From the NCBI RefSeq assembly GCF_947501425.1, contig NZ_CANMVN010000004.1, positions 124,001-188,000 on the forward strand: a DNA stretch of 64,000 bases. Reading direction: 5' to 3'. The notes under the pieces were generated by a model. That model worked only from the letters and a program-made list of their open reading frames with translations. It was not told the origin of the DNA and did not search any database. The position numbers were made by a program, and so were the translations under genes. Shown one piece after another: positions 34,292 through 44,204 of the stretch (position 1 is its first letter; the number at the start of each line of letters is the position of its first letter). This DNA comes from an uncultured Psychroserpens sp. GTDB lineage: Bacteria; Bacteroidota; Bacteroidia; Flavobacteriales; Flavobacteriaceae.

Positions 34292-35210
34292 AATCTCTAA
34301 TCAAAGGCATTGTAGAACAGCGTAACAAGCCTTCCTGTTTAGCAATTTCGGCATAAGGGACTTCCTCAACAGTAAAACCATTCTCACGAAGCCAAGCATT
34401 CAATCTTGTAAAATTGCGCTCAGAAATAACCACATCTTCAGAAATGGAAAAAATATTACTGTTCATATTGTACATCTCCTCTTTTGTAATCTCAAAAATA
34501 TTCTCTTTTCCGAAATAATCAACCAACCACTGATATTCGCTTTCTACAAGAAATCCGTTCTTATGTAAAATAGCTTTGTCTTTACCTACAGGCTGAAAGC
34601 AACAATCCAGATGTAAGGCATTTTCCTTAGCATTAGTATTAGATTTACGTAATTCAAACGACTTTACTGTTTTATGCGGAAATAACTCTTGAATGGCAAT
34701 TACAGCATCCATATTGGTACGAGCTGTGATATAATCTGGATAATCCTCTCCTGAATAGGTTCCTATGAAAATATAATCATTCCACGGCATGACATCTCCA
34801 CCTTCAACATGACATTCTTCTGGCAGAATGATTCGGTCTTTATCCTCTATTTGATTCCACAGATACCTGATGGCTTCAATTTCCTCATCACGATCTGGTA
34901 AAATATTAGCTCTAACTACTTTATCATCGATAACAAAGGCAATATCTCTGGCAAAGATCTGGTTACAGTCTTTGATTACCTCAGGCCTGTAAACCGTTAC
35001 ATCATATTTTTTAAGTACGTCTGCTACAGCTTCCATTTCTTTGATCATATCAGTTTCTTTCGGATAGGTTCCGGCTTTGATATGCTCAATAGATTTAGGA
35101 TCGTAAGCTTGTTCTACTGTAGGTGTTGGTCCGCAACTTTCAGCTATTCCTAAGACAACAGCTCGTAAACGCGAGGTTTCGTTTTGAATATTTAGTTTCA
35201 TAGGTTGCAA
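34290..35210 (-). CDS. dimethylargininase-like amidinohydrolase
   Basis: A 306-aa pentein-fold enzyme. Visible active-site elements are the FARDIAFV segment, HVEGGDVM (substrate Asp/His region), HLDCCFQP and the nucleophile Cys298 in LLRCSTM near the C-terminus. Family members hydrolyse dimethylarginine or arginine to citrulline plus an amine. A related but distinct enzyme, CtlX, lies at 3854. This gene precedes gltA on the same strand, 148 bp away with a REP-like element between. Confidence 0.8.
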   Translation of the reverse strand: MQPMKLNIQNETSRLRAVVLGIAESCGPTPTVEQAYDPKSIEHIKAGTYPKETDMIKEMEAVADVLKKYDVTVYRPEVIKDCNQIFARDIAFVIDDKVVRANILPDRDEEIEAIRYLWNQIEDKDRIILPEECHVEGGDVMPWNDYIFIGTYSGEDYPDYITARTNMDAVIAIQELFPHKTVKSFELRKSNTNAKENALHLDCCFQPVGKDKAILHKNGFLVESEYQWLVDYFGKENIFEITKEEMYNMNSNIFSISEDVVISERNFTRLNAWLRENGFTVEEVPYAEIAKQEGLLRCSTMPLIRD

Positions 35211-35242
35211 ATATAAAAAAGTGCTTGCAGTCTGAGCATAAC

Positions 35243-35311
35243 TGTCAGTTTGAGCGCAGTCGAAAACTCTATAGTTCTCAAAAAGACATTTCGACTCCGC
35301 TCAATGTGACA
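35243..35311. repeat. REP-like palindromic element 1
   Basis: Left arm TGTCAGTTTGAGCGCAGTCG (35243-35262) and right arm CGACTCCGCTCAATGTGACA (35292-35311) form an imperfect inverted repeat around AAAACTCTATAG. It lies between dimethylargininase-like and gltA genes. It belongs to the set also at 37664, 39078 and 54551. Confidence 0.75.
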
Positions 35312-35358
35312 TAGCATGTACTCAAATCACAGGCACTTTTAATAGTTTTTTAAATAGC

Positions 35359-36645
35359 CTATCTTTCGTTGATTGTCTTAAATGGTCTATGCGTTTCACC
35401 AATGTACAATTGACGTGGACGGCCAATTGGTTCTTTTCGCATACGCATTTCTTTCCATTGCGCAATCCAACCTGGTAAACGACCAAGAGCGAACATTACG
35501 GTAAACATTTCTACAGGAATTCCCATAGCTCTGTATATGATACCAGAATAGAAATCGACGTTTGGATATAATTTACGATCTACAAAGTACTGATCTTCTA
35601 AAGCTTCTTTTTCTAATCCTTTGGCAATATCGAGAATTGGATCTTCAACACCAAGATCACTTAGCACTTCATCTGCAGCAACTTTAATAATTTTAGCTCT
35701 TGGATCAAAGTTCTTGTAGACTCTATGACCAAATCCCATTAAACGGAACGGATCATTTTTGTCTTTAGCTTTCGCCATATATTTTTTGGTATCACCTCCA
35801 TCTTCTTTAATGGCCTCTAACATTTCCAGAACAGCTTGGTTTGCTCCTCCGTGGAGTGGTCCCCAAAGTGCAGAGATTCCAGCAGATAAGGACACAAACA
35901 ATCCAGCGTGTGAGGATCCTGTGATTCTCACTGTAGATGTCGAACAATTTTGCTCATGATCGGCATGTAAGATCAATAATTTATCTAAGGCATTAACTAG
36001 AATATCATTTTGTTCGTATTCTTTGTTTGGGCTCTTGAACATCATTTTTAAAACATTCTCTACATAGCCTAAATTATCATCACCATACTCTAGTGGTAAT
36101 CCGTGTTTTTTTCGCATTGTCCAAGCTACAAGTACAGGGAATTTTCCTAGTATCCTTACAATAGCATTGTACATTTGCTCTTCAGAATTTACATCAACCG
36201 AAGAAGGATTAAAAGCTGTCAATGCACTTGTCAATGATGACAATACACCCATTGGATGAGCCGACTTTGGAAATGCGTCAAGAATTTTCTTTACATCATC
36301 ATCTACAACAGAATGTGATTTGATATCAGAATGAAATTTTTCAAGTTCTTCTTTGTTTGGTAATTCACCAAAGATCAATAGATAAGCTACTTCCAGGAAA
36401 TCAGCCTTTTCAGCTAATTCTTCTATAGAATAGCCTCTATATCTTAAAATTCCTTTCTCTCCATCTAAAAAGGTAATAGCACTTTCACAACTTCCTGTAT
36501 TCTTGTATCCTGGATCCAAGGTAGTTACACCACCTGTTGCTCCTCTTAATGCTTTTATATCAATAGCAACTTCATTTTCTGAACCTACTACCAAAGGAAA
36601 TTCATACTTCTCACCATTGATTTCTAATGTAGCTTTATCTGACAT
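35359..36645 (-). CDS. gltA: citrate synthase
   Basis: A 428-aa cytoplasmic enzyme that condenses oxaloacetate with acetyl-CoA to start the TCA cycle. Recognised by the start TCESAITFLDGEKGILRYRGY-like segment, the catalytic His in SSHAGLFVSLSAGI and GPLHGGANQAV, and FGHRVYKNFDPRAKII. The C-terminal MRMRKEPIGRPRQLYIG is typical of the bacterial type-II enzyme. The gene is divergent from the DUF481 gene with a 218-bp gap. Confidence 0.97.
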   Translation of the reverse strand: MSDKATLEINGEKYEFPLVVGSENEVAIDIKALRGATGGVTTLDPGYKNTGSCESAITFLDGEKGILRYRGYSIEELAEKADFLEVAYLLIFGELPNKEELEKFHSDIKSHSVVDDDVKKILDAFPKSAHPMGVLSSLTSALTAFNPSSVDVNSEEQMYNAIVRILGKFPVLVAWTMRKKHGLPLEYGDDNLGYVENVLKMMFKSPNKEYEQNDILVNALDKLLILHADHEQNCSTSTVRITGSSHAGLFVSLSAGISALWGPLHGGANQAVLEMLEAIKEDGGDTKKYMAKAKDKNDPFRLMGFGHRVYKNFDPRAKIIKVAADEVLSDLGVEDPILDIAKGLEKEALEDQYFVDRKLYPNVDFYSGIIYRAMGIPVEMFTVMFALGRLPGWIAQWKEMRMRKEPIGRPRQLYIGETHRPFKTINER

Positions 36646-36863
36646 ATATATTGAATTTTTATATTGTTTTTAAGTCTCGTAAAATTACGAAATATCTAAG
36701 GATTTACGAAGTCTATTTATAATGCTTTTAACAATTATGAGATTGATAAAATTGATATCTCAAAATCCTTACAAATTGTGAATATCTTATCGGTTAATTC
36801 TTGAGATCATCCATCAAAATTTTAATCTTAAATATTATTTTTACTTCGGAAATTTTAACAGGC

Positions 36864-37616
36864 ATGAGATACGTCAAACTTCTTCTTATTTTGATAAGCT
36901 TTAAGAGCTTTGCTCAGGTGGTCAATATTGAGACCTTACGTAAATCGACCGACTCTGCGAAATGGTCTGGATCTGTTAGCTTGGATATATCGCTTATTAA
37001 AAATACTAATGATATTTTCAGAATAGCCAACAAAGCTCATGTTCAGTATAATGACAAGACGAATTTGTGGCTGTTTGTCAACGATCTTAATTTTCAAAAG
37101 GTTGAGGGCAATTCTCTGGTTAATCGAGGGACTCAGCATTTGAGATACAACCGTAAGGTCTCTGACCGGATCAAATGGGAAGCTTTCGGGCAAGCCCAAT
37201 ATGATGCCATTTCAGAAATTGATTTTAGAGGTTTGCTAGGTACTGGTCCGCGTTTTAAACTCAGCGAAAATGACAATTATAAATTTTACTTAGGCACTTT
37301 GGTCATGTACGAATATGAACGCGCTTCAGATGTGATTAGCGATCGCATTCAAAAGGATATCAGAGGAAGTGCGTATTTATCATTCAGCATGTATCCTACG
37401 GAAACGATAAGCATTATCAGCACTAGTTATTATCAGCCAAAGATTGATGCCTTTAGTGACTATCGTTTGTCGAGTAACACCTCACTCCTATTCGAAATTT
37501 TTAAAGATCTGGCCTTTAAGACTAACTTCAATTATTTCTATGACGCATTTCCGGTAAGTTCAAGTATTCCAAAGACGCAATTTGAATTGACTAACGGCTT
37601 GTTATATACGTTCTAG
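36864..37616 (+). CDS. DUF481-type outer-membrane beta-barrel protein
   Basis: A 250-aa exported protein; signal peptide at the N-terminus ends SFAQ. The barrel domain fits DUF481: alternating strands such as WSGSVSLDISLIKNTNDIF, DKTNLWLFVNDLNF, FKLSENDNYKFYLGTLVMYEYER, and a C-terminal FELTNGLLYTF with terminal Phe. The ATG at 36864 is used rather than the TTG at 36801, since MRYVKLLLILISF then begins the signal peptide. Divergent from gltA and convergent with eno. Substrate unknown. Confidence 0.75.
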   Translation: MRYVKLLLILISFKSFAQVVNIETLRKSTDSAKWSGSVSLDISLIKNTNDIFRIANKAHVQYNDKTNLWLFVNDLNFQKVEGNSLVNRGTQHLRYNRKVSDRIKWEAFGQAQYDAISEIDFRGLLGTGPRFKLSENDNYKFYLGTLVMYEYERASDVISDRIQKDIRGSAYLSFSMYPTETISIISTSYYQPKIDAFSDYRLSSNTSLLFEIFKDLAFKTNFNYFYDAFPVSSSIPKTQFELTNGLLYTF

Positions 37617-37663
37617 TAGCATTAAACAAACCAATGTAATTATACTACTAATAACCAAGACAC

Positions 37664-37685
37664 TTCGACTACGCTCAGTATGACA
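37664..37685. repeat. REP-like half element 2
   Basis: TTCGACTACGCTCAGTATGA (37664-37683) is one arm of the REP-like family. It sits between the DUF481 and eno genes just before the terminator. The opposite arm is missing or degraded. Confidence 0.65.
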
Positions 37686-37718
37686 AAAAACCTATCCGAA
37701 TGAACGAATAGGCTTTTT
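37686..37718. terminator. bidirectional hairpin terminator (DUF481 / eno)
   Basis: CCTATCCG (37691-37698) pairs with CGAATAGG (37705-37712), one mismatch, loop AATGAA. The A-run at 37685-37690 on one side and T-run at 37714-37718 on the other suit termination in both directions for convergent genes. Confidence 0.75.
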
Positions 37719-37741
37719 AAATCTAGTATTTTATAAAAGTC

Positions 37742-39061
<1,320 letters not shown>

Positions 39062-39077
39062 TTATTGAACTGTTTCC

Positions 39078-39152
39078 GTCAGTTCGAGCGCAGTCGAGAA
39101 CTTATTTTAAGTTCTTAATAACAAAGACCTTTCGACTGCGCTCAAGGTGACA
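39078..39152. repeat. REP-like palindromic element 3
   Basis: Left arm GTCAGTTCGAGCGCAGTCGA (39078-39097) and right arm TCGACTGCGCTCAAGGTGAC (39132-39151) form a long imperfect hairpin. Inside, AGAACTT and AAGTTCTT flank ATTTT. It lies upstream of eno, close to 40 bp from the gene start. Confidence 0.8.
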
Positions 39153-39250
39153 AAAGTTATTACTACAAATTTACGAAATTGTTGCCCCAAATAGAATCCT
39201 ATCATAGCAGAATTACATTATATCTCAACGATAATGTTTTCGTAAAAGAA

Positions 39251-39284
39251 AAAAAGCAATGAAATTTAAAAATCATTGCTTTTT
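39251..39284 (-). terminator. hairpin terminator after carA
   Basis: AAAAAGCAATGA (39251-39262) pairs with TCATTGCTTTTT (39273-39284), perfect 12-bp stem with a 10-base loop. It lies directly downstream (minus strand) of the carA stop at 39290. Confidence 0.75.
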
Positions 39285-39289
39285 CGTTA

Positions 39290-40393
39290 TTAGTTTTTTT
39301 GAATATTCTGAATAAACTCATCAAATAAGTATGTTGAATCGTTTGGTCCAGGACTAGCTTCAGGATGATATTGTACCGAGAAACAGTTTTTATTTTTCAT
39401 TTTAATTCCAGCTACTGTGTGATCATTCAAATGTACATGTGTGATCTCAATATCTGGATGTGCTTCGGTCTCTTCTCTGTTAATGGCAAATCCGTGGTTT
39501 TGAGAGGTAATCTCGCCTTTGGTAGTTATAAGGTTCTTAACAGGATGATTAATGCCTCTGTGTCCGTTATGCATTTTATATGTTGAAATTCCATTAGCTA
39601 AAGCAATCACCTGATGCCCTAAGCAAATTCCAAATAAAGGAAGATCTCTTTTAATGATCTCTTTTGCCACTTGCTGAGCTTCTACTAAAGGTTCTGGATC
39701 TCCTGGTCCGTTTGATAAGAAATAACCATCAGGTTTAAATGCTTCTAGATCTTCAAATTTTGAATTGTAAGGAAAGACTTTAATATAAGCGTCACGCTTA
39801 GCCAAATTACGAAGGATATTCTTCTTAATTCCAATATCTAAAGCTGCAATCTTATAGGTTGCGTTCTCATTACCATAATAGTAAGGTTCTTTTGTTGACA
39901 CTTGAGAGGCTAATTCTAAACCTTCCATGCTTGGTACTTCGGCTAATTGCTTCTTCAATCCTTCAACATTATCCACTTCAGTAGTGATAACAGCATTCAT
40001 GGCACCATGATCTCTAATATGACTTACCAGTGCTCGTGTATCTACATCTGAAATTGCCAACAGATTGTGATCTTCAAAGAATTCTTCTAGTGACTTATCG
40101 GCTGCAGGGCGTGAATAGTTAAAACTAAAGTTCTTGCAGATCAATCCAGAAATTTTTATGGAATCAGATTCAACTTCATCGGCCTTTGTTCCGTAGTTAC
40201 CAATATGAGCATTGGTAGCCACCATTAATTGTCCGTAATATGAAGGATCAGTAAAAATTTCCTGATAACCTGTAGTACCTGTGTTGAAGCAAACTTCACC
40301 AAAGGCTGTGCCTTCTTTACCTATTGATTTTCCGTGGAAAATTGTTCCATCAGCGAGTAAGATTAGGGCTTTTTTACGTTTTTGGTATCTCAT
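39290..40393 (-). CDS. carA: carbamoyl-phosphate synthase small subunit
   Basis: A 367-aa glutaminase subunit that supplies ammonia to CarB for carbamoyl phosphate, feeding pyrimidine and arginine synthesis. The N-terminal domain starts KKALILLADGTIFHGKSIG. The C-terminal class I glutamine amidotransferase domain has the nucleophile Cys in FGICLGHQVIAL and the His/Glu pair in VQYHPEASPG. carB is not in this window. It is separated from rplQ by a strong terminator, so it has its own promoter. Next to eno in many flavobacteria. Confidence 0.97.
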   Translation of the reverse strand: MRYQKRKKALILLADGTIFHGKSIGKEGTAFGEVCFNTGTTGYQEIFTDPSYYGQLMVATNAHIGNYGTKADEVESDSIKISGLICKNFSFNYSRPAADKSLEEFFEDHNLLAISDVDTRALVSHIRDHGAMNAVITTEVDNVEGLKKQLAEVPSMEGLELASQVSTKEPYYYGNENATYKIAALDIGIKKNILRNLAKRDAYIKVFPYNSKFEDLEAFKPDGYFLSNGPGDPEPLVEAQQVAKEIIKRDLPLFGICLGHQVIALANGISTYKMHNGHRGINHPVKNLITTKGEITSQNHGFAINREETEAHPDIEITHVHLNDHTVAGIKMKNKNCFSVQYHPEASPGPNDSTYLFDEFIQNIQKN

Positions 40394-40430
40394 CTTATTA
40401 AAAAAGTTTTACAAAATTGCATAAAAAAAA

Positions 40431-40453
40431 GGATAATCTGAAACAGATTATCC
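40431..40453 (-). terminator. terminator of the ribosomal super-operon
   Basis: GGATAATCTG (40431-40440) pairs perfectly with CAGATTATCC (40444-40453) across a 3-base loop. Read on the minus strand, the stem is followed by a run of T residues (complement of the A-run 40423-40430). It lies 27 bp after the rplQ stop. Confidence 0.9.
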
Positions 40454-40479
40454 TTTATATATTAAATGCTTATTAACAT

Positions 40480-40950
40480 TTATTCTTCTTCGTTAGTTGC
40501 TTTAGTATCAACTGGAGGAGTTGCTGGTTTAGATCCACCTCTTCTACTTCTTCTCGTCGTCTTCTTCTCTTTCTTACCAGCGTTGTAGATGTCATTGTAA
40601 TCTACCAACTCAATCATTGCCATATCAGCATTATCACCAAGTCTGTTTCCTAATTTGATGATTCTTGTATAACCACCTGGACGATCTGCAACTTTTACAG
40701 CTACTTCTCTAAACAGTTCAGTAACGGCATCTTTTTGTCTTAATCTAGACATTACGATACGTCTGTTATGGGTTGTATCTTCCTTTGATTTTGTAATCAT
40801 TGGCTCAACAAATTGTTTTAAAGCTTTCGCTTTAGCAACTGTTGTATTGATACGTTTGTGTTCTATTAATGAACAAGCCATATTAGCTAACATCGCTTTT
40901 CTGTGCGCTGTTTGTCTTCCTAAATGGTTAAATTTCTTTCCGTGTCTCAT
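40480..40950 (-). CDS. rplQ: 50S ribosomal protein L17
   Basis: A 156-aa large-subunit protein beside the exit tunnel. The conserved start [17 protein letters not shown] and [17 protein letters not shown] are clear. Residues 120-156 are a Lys/Arg-rich then Thr/Glu-rich tail ([17 protein letters not shown]) longer than the usual about 120-aa core; long tails are common in Bacteroidota. It is the last gene of the alpha operon, 65 bp after rpoA, and is followed by a strong terminator. Confidence 0.97.
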   Translation of the reverse strand: MRHGKKFNHLGRQTAHRKAMLANMACSLIEHKRINTTVAKAKALKQFVEPMITKSKEDTTHNRRIVMSRLRQKDAVTELFREVAVKVADRPGGYTRIIKLGNRLGDNADMAMIELVDYNDIYNAGKKEKKTTRRSRRGGSKPATPPVDTKATNEEE

Positions 40951-41015
40951 GACTTTCTATTTATCATCTTGCTTCCAAACTCATTTTCTGAGGAGCAAAA
41001 TATGATTATTATAAT

Positions 41016-42008
41016 TTAATCTTTATCTAATTTGTATTTTGCTAAGTCCATTCCGAAGTTAAGACCTTTAACATTTACAAGCTCTTCAAGCTCTGTTAAA
41101 GATTTCTTACCAAAATTACGGAACTTCATTAAGTCATTTTTATTGAATGATACTAAGTCTCCTAAAGTATCTACTTCTGCAGCTTTTAAACAGTTCAATG
41201 CACGTACAGACAGATCCATATCAACCAATTTGGTTTTTAATAGTTGTCTCATGTGAAGTGATTCTTCATCATAAGTCTCTGTTTGTGCAATTTCATCAGC
41301 TTCAAGAGTGATACGCTCATCAGAGAATAACATGAAGTGGTGAATTAATATTTTAGCTGCTTCAGTTAGAGCATCTTTTGGGTGAATTGATCCATCAGTG
41401 ATGATTTCAAAAACTAATTTTTCATAATCGGTTTTTTGTTCAACACGGAAATTCTCAATACTGTACTTTACATTCTTTATTGGTGTATATATTGAATCTG
41501 TAAAGATGGTTCCAATTGGCGCAGAAGCTTTTTTATTTTCTTCAGCAGGAACATAACCTCTACCTTTTTCAATAGTAATCTCCATATTGATGTTAACTTT
41601 AGGATCTAGGTTACAAATCACTAAGTCTTTGTTCAACACCTGGAAACCTGAGATAAACTTTTGGAAATCACCAGCTGTAATTTGATTTTGTCCAGAGATA
41701 GAAATTGACACAGATTCGTTATCAACTTCATCAATTTGACGCTTAAAGTTAACTTGCTTTAAGTTCAAAATCATTTCTGTAACATCTTCAACAACACCAG
41801 CAATTGTTGAGAATTCGTGGTCTACACCTTCAATTCTAACTGATGTGATTGCAAAACCTTCAAGAGAAGATAATAGCACTCGTCTTAGCGCATTACCAAC
41901 TGTTAATCCGTAACCTGGTTCTAAAGGTCTGAATTCAAATTTACCTTCGAACTCAGTAGAATCAATCATGATTACTTTATCGGGTTTCTGAAAATTTAAT
42001 ATTGCCAT
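41016..42008 (-). CDS. rpoA: RNA polymerase alpha subunit
   Basis: A 330-aa core polymerase subunit. Residues 1-230 are the assembly domain ([40 protein letters not shown]). A linker leads to the C-terminal domain (from about 255), with the helix-hairpin-helix region [20 protein letters not shown] that touches DNA and activators. It lies 93 bp after rpsD, probably in the same operon. Confidence 0.98.
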   Translation of the reverse strand: MAILNFQKPDKVIMIDSTEFEGKFEFRPLEPGYGLTVGNALRRVLLSSLEGFAITSVRIEGVDHEFSTIAGVVEDVTEMILNLKQVNFKRQIDEVDNESVSISISGQNQITAGDFQKFISGFQVLNKDLVICNLDPKVNINMEITIEKGRGYVPAEENKKASAPIGTIFTDSIYTPIKNVKYSIENFRVEQKTDYEKLVFEIITDGSIHPKDALTEAAKILIHHFMLFSDERITLEADEIAQTETYDEESLHMRQLLKTKLVDMDLSVRALNCLKAAEVDTLGDLVSFNKNDLMKFRNFGKKSLTELEELVNVKGLNFGMDLAKYKLDKD

Positions 42009-42101
42009 ATGTTCTTCGTTTTGATTGTTATTTAGTTGCGCGATCTATAAGTTTGAAGAAGACCAATAAATCCTTTGGCTAAATACCAATATGATTAATT
42101 A

Positions 42102-42707
42102 TTATTTAGAGTAAAGTTCAACGATGTATTGTTCGTTGATATTTTCTGGAATTTGGATTCTTTCAGGAACAGAAACGTAAGTTCCTTGTTTTGTATCATT
42201 ATTCCATGTGATCCACTCATAGACATTGCTAGAGTTAGCTAATGAATTTTGAATAGACTCTAATGATTTAGATTTTTCTCTAACAGCAACAACATCACCA
42301 GCTTTTAATTGGTAAGAAGGAATGTTAACGATTTGACCGTTAACTGTAATGTGTCTGTGAGATACTAATTGTCTTGCTCCACTACGAGATGGAGACAATC
42401 CCATTCTGTAGGCAACGTTATCTAAACGAGATTCACATAGCTGAAGTAAAACTTCACCTGTAATACCCTGAGCAGCAGTTGCTTTTTTAAACATGTTTCT
42501 GAATTGCTTTTCTAAGATACCATAAGTGTACTTAGCTTTTTGCTTTTCCATTAATTGGATTGCATATTCAGATTTTTTTCCACGACGCTTGTTTGCACCA
42601 TGTTGACCAGGAGGATAATTTCTTTTTTCAAAAGCTTTATCATCTCCGAAGATAGCTTCACCGAATTTTCGAGCTATTTTAGTTTTAGGACCAGTATATC
42701 TTGCCAT
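42102..42707 (-). CDS. rpsD: 30S ribosomal protein S4
   Basis: A 201-aa primary 16S rRNA-binding protein. The S4 RNA-binding domain is visible ([40 protein letters not shown]). In other bacteria S4 represses its own operon by binding mRNA. Upstream, a 215-bp gap holds three consecutive hairpins (see 42823-42923), a good place for such control here. Normal length. Confidence 0.98.
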   Translation of the reverse strand: MARYTGPKTKIARKFGEAIFGDDKAFEKRNYPPGQHGANKRRGKKSEYAIQLMEKQKAKYTYGILEKQFRNMFKKATAAQGITGEVLLQLCESRLDNVAYRMGLSPSRSGARQLVSHRHITVNGQIVNIPSYQLKAGDVVAVREKSKSLESIQNSLANSSNVYEWITWNNDTKQGTYVSVPERIQIPENINEQYIVELYSK

Positions 42708-42822
42708 TTTTAAAATTTGTTTTGAGAGTGTTTGTGAATTAAGGTCTTAATCTTATCCTTCGACAAACGTTGATCTCTCGTTGATACTTGTTTGTTATTT
42801 TTCAGTTTGCAAATTTATGCAA

Positions 42823-42923
42823 AATAAACTAATATCATACATAAATGTATTAATATTAGTTTATTCAATAGTATTTGAGATTACATGATTAAAACTCATG
42901 TAACATCTGAAGTAAATTCAGAT
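42823..42923 (-). promoter_or_regulatory. three stacked hairpins in the rpsK-rpsD spacer (possible S4 leader)
   Basis: Hairpin 1 (nearest rpsD): AATAAACTAATAT (42823-42835) with ATATTAGTTTATT (42853-42865), enclosing ATACAT/ATGTAT. Hairpin 2: TTACATGA (42881-42888) with TCATGTAA (42896-42903). Hairpin 3: ATCTGAA (42905-42911) with TTCAGAT (42917-42923), which touches the rpsK stop. The spacer is 215 bp, the longest in the operon. S4 autoregulation is well established elsewhere; its use of these structures is my inference. Confidence 0.55.
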
Positions 42924-43306
42924 TAAACTCTTCTTCTTTTTGGAGGTCTACATCCATTGTGTGGTAATGGAGTAACATCGATGATTTCAGTTACTTCTAT
43001 ACCTGCATTATGAATGGATCTGATAGCAGATTCTCTACCATTACCAGGACCTTTAACGTATACTTTTACTTTTTTGAGTCCAGCTTCTTTTGCAACTCCA
43101 GCAGCATCTTCTGCAGCTAATTGAGCAGCGTAAGGTGTGTTCTTCTTAGAACCTCTGAATCCCATTTTTCCAGCTGATGACCATGAAATAACGTCACCTT
43201 TCTTATTCGTTAAAGAGATGATAATGTTGTTAAAAGAGGCAGCTACGTGAGCTTCTCCAACAGCATCTACTATTACTTTACGTTTCTTTGTACTTGACTT
43301 TGCCAT
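42923..43306 (-). CDS. rpsK: 30S ribosomal protein S11
   Basis: A 127-aa platform protein of the small subunit. Typical segments: [40 protein letters not shown] and the C-terminal [15 protein letters not shown]. It follows rpsM by 98 bp in the alpha operon. Confidence 0.98.
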   Translation of the reverse strand: MAKSSTKKRKVIVDAVGEAHVAASFNNIIISLTNKKGDVISWSSAGKMGFRGSKKNTPYAAQLAAEDAAGVAKEAGLKKVKVYVKGPGNGRESAIRSIHNAGIEVTEIIDVTPLPHNGCRPPKRRRV

Positions 43307-43404
43307 ATTTGTTTAGCTTTTAGTTTTAGTAATAGTCGCTAGAATCCTAAACCGTTAAATTTCAAACAGATTCTTTCCAACGTCTAAAGACTAAAGACTA
43401 TTTA

Positions 43405-43779
43405 TTATTTAGTTGCCTTCTTCTTGTTAGCAACAGTTTTTCTTCTACCTTTTCTAGTTCTAGAGTTGTTTTTTGTTCTCTGACCTCTTAATGGAAGTCC
43501 AGCTCTATGACGGATACCTCTGTAACATCCAATATCCATTAATCGCTTAATGTTTAATTGTGTTTCAGAACGTAATTCACCTTCAATAGTATAAGTTCCA
43601 ACAGCGTCACGGATTGCTCCAATTTGCTCATCTGTCCAATCTTGTACTTTGATGCTTTCGTCTACTTTAGCTGTTGCTAAAATTTCTTGTGCTCTACTTC
43701 TACCTACTCCGTAGATATAAGTTAAAGAGATAACTCCTCTTTTCTGTTTTGGTATGTCTACACCTGCAATTCTTGCCAT
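43405..43779 (-). CDS. rpsM: 30S ribosomal protein S13
   Basis: A 124-aa head protein of the small subunit contacting the P-site tRNA and L5. Recognised by [40 protein letters not shown] and the Lys-rich tail. It follows rpmJ by 2 bp. Confidence 0.98.
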   Translation of the reverse strand: MARIAGVDIPKQKRGVISLTYIYGVGRSRAQEILATAKVDESIKVQDWTDEQIGAIRDAVGTYTIEGELRSETQLNIKRLMDIGCYRGIRHRAGLPLRGQRTKNNSRTRKGRRKTVANKKKATK

Positions 43780-43781
43780 AA

Positions 43782-43898
43782 TTACCCTTGTCTTTGTTTG
43801 AATCTAGGATTCTTTTTGTTAATGACGTAAAGTCTACCTTTTCTGCGGACCAATTTACAGTCTGCACTTCTCTTTTTAATTGATGCTCTTACCTTCAT
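43782..43898 (-). CDS. rpmJ: 50S ribosomal protein L36
   Basis: A 38-aa protein too short for length-filtered gene calls. The minus strand from the ATG at 43896-43898 reads [19 protein letters not shown], then [18 protein letters not shown] and TAA. Only Cys14 of the usual zinc ligands (C11, C14, C27, H33) remains; 11 is Ser, 27 Asn and 33 Phe, so this is the zinc-free type. It is placed between infA (4-bp gap) and rpsM (2-bp gap), its normal position. Confidence 0.97.
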   Translation of the reverse strand: MKVRASIKKRSADCKLVRRKGRLYVINKKNPRFKQRQG

Positions 43899-43902
43899 CG
43901 TA

Positions 43903-44118
43903 TTAGTATCTATAAGTTATTCGAGCCTTCGTTAAATCGTAAGGACTCATTTCTAATTTTACTTTATCTCCAGGTAACAATTTAATGTAATGCATACGCA
44001 TTTTACCTGAAATGTGTGCTGTCACAATGTGACCGTTTTCTAGTTCAACTCGGAACATTGCATTTGATAATGCTTCTATAATTGATCCGTCTTGTTCTAT
44101 TGCTGCTTGTTTTGCCAT
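43903..44118 (-). CDS. infA: translation initiation factor IF-1
   Basis: A 71-aa S1-like OB-fold protein that binds the ribosomal A site during initiation. The start [20 protein letters not shown], and [20 protein letters not shown] plus [19 protein letters not shown], are typical. It follows secY by 86 bp and precedes rpmJ by 4 bp. Confidence 0.98.
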   Translation of the reverse strand: MAKQAAIEQDGSIIEALSNAMFRVELENGHIVTAHISGKMRMHYIKLLPGDKVKLEMSPYDLTKARITYRY

Positions 44119-44204
44119 ATTATATATTTTAGTGTTTAGTCTTGGATTAGCAAATACCTTGCCTAATTTTTTTCCGTCGACTTCCCTCTAAATTAGTATT
44201 ACAT

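Noticed and set aside
36801-36863. TTG start for the DUF481-type gene
   Set aside because: ATG at 36864 directly begins a signal peptide; the upstream extension adds a second hydrophobic stretch.
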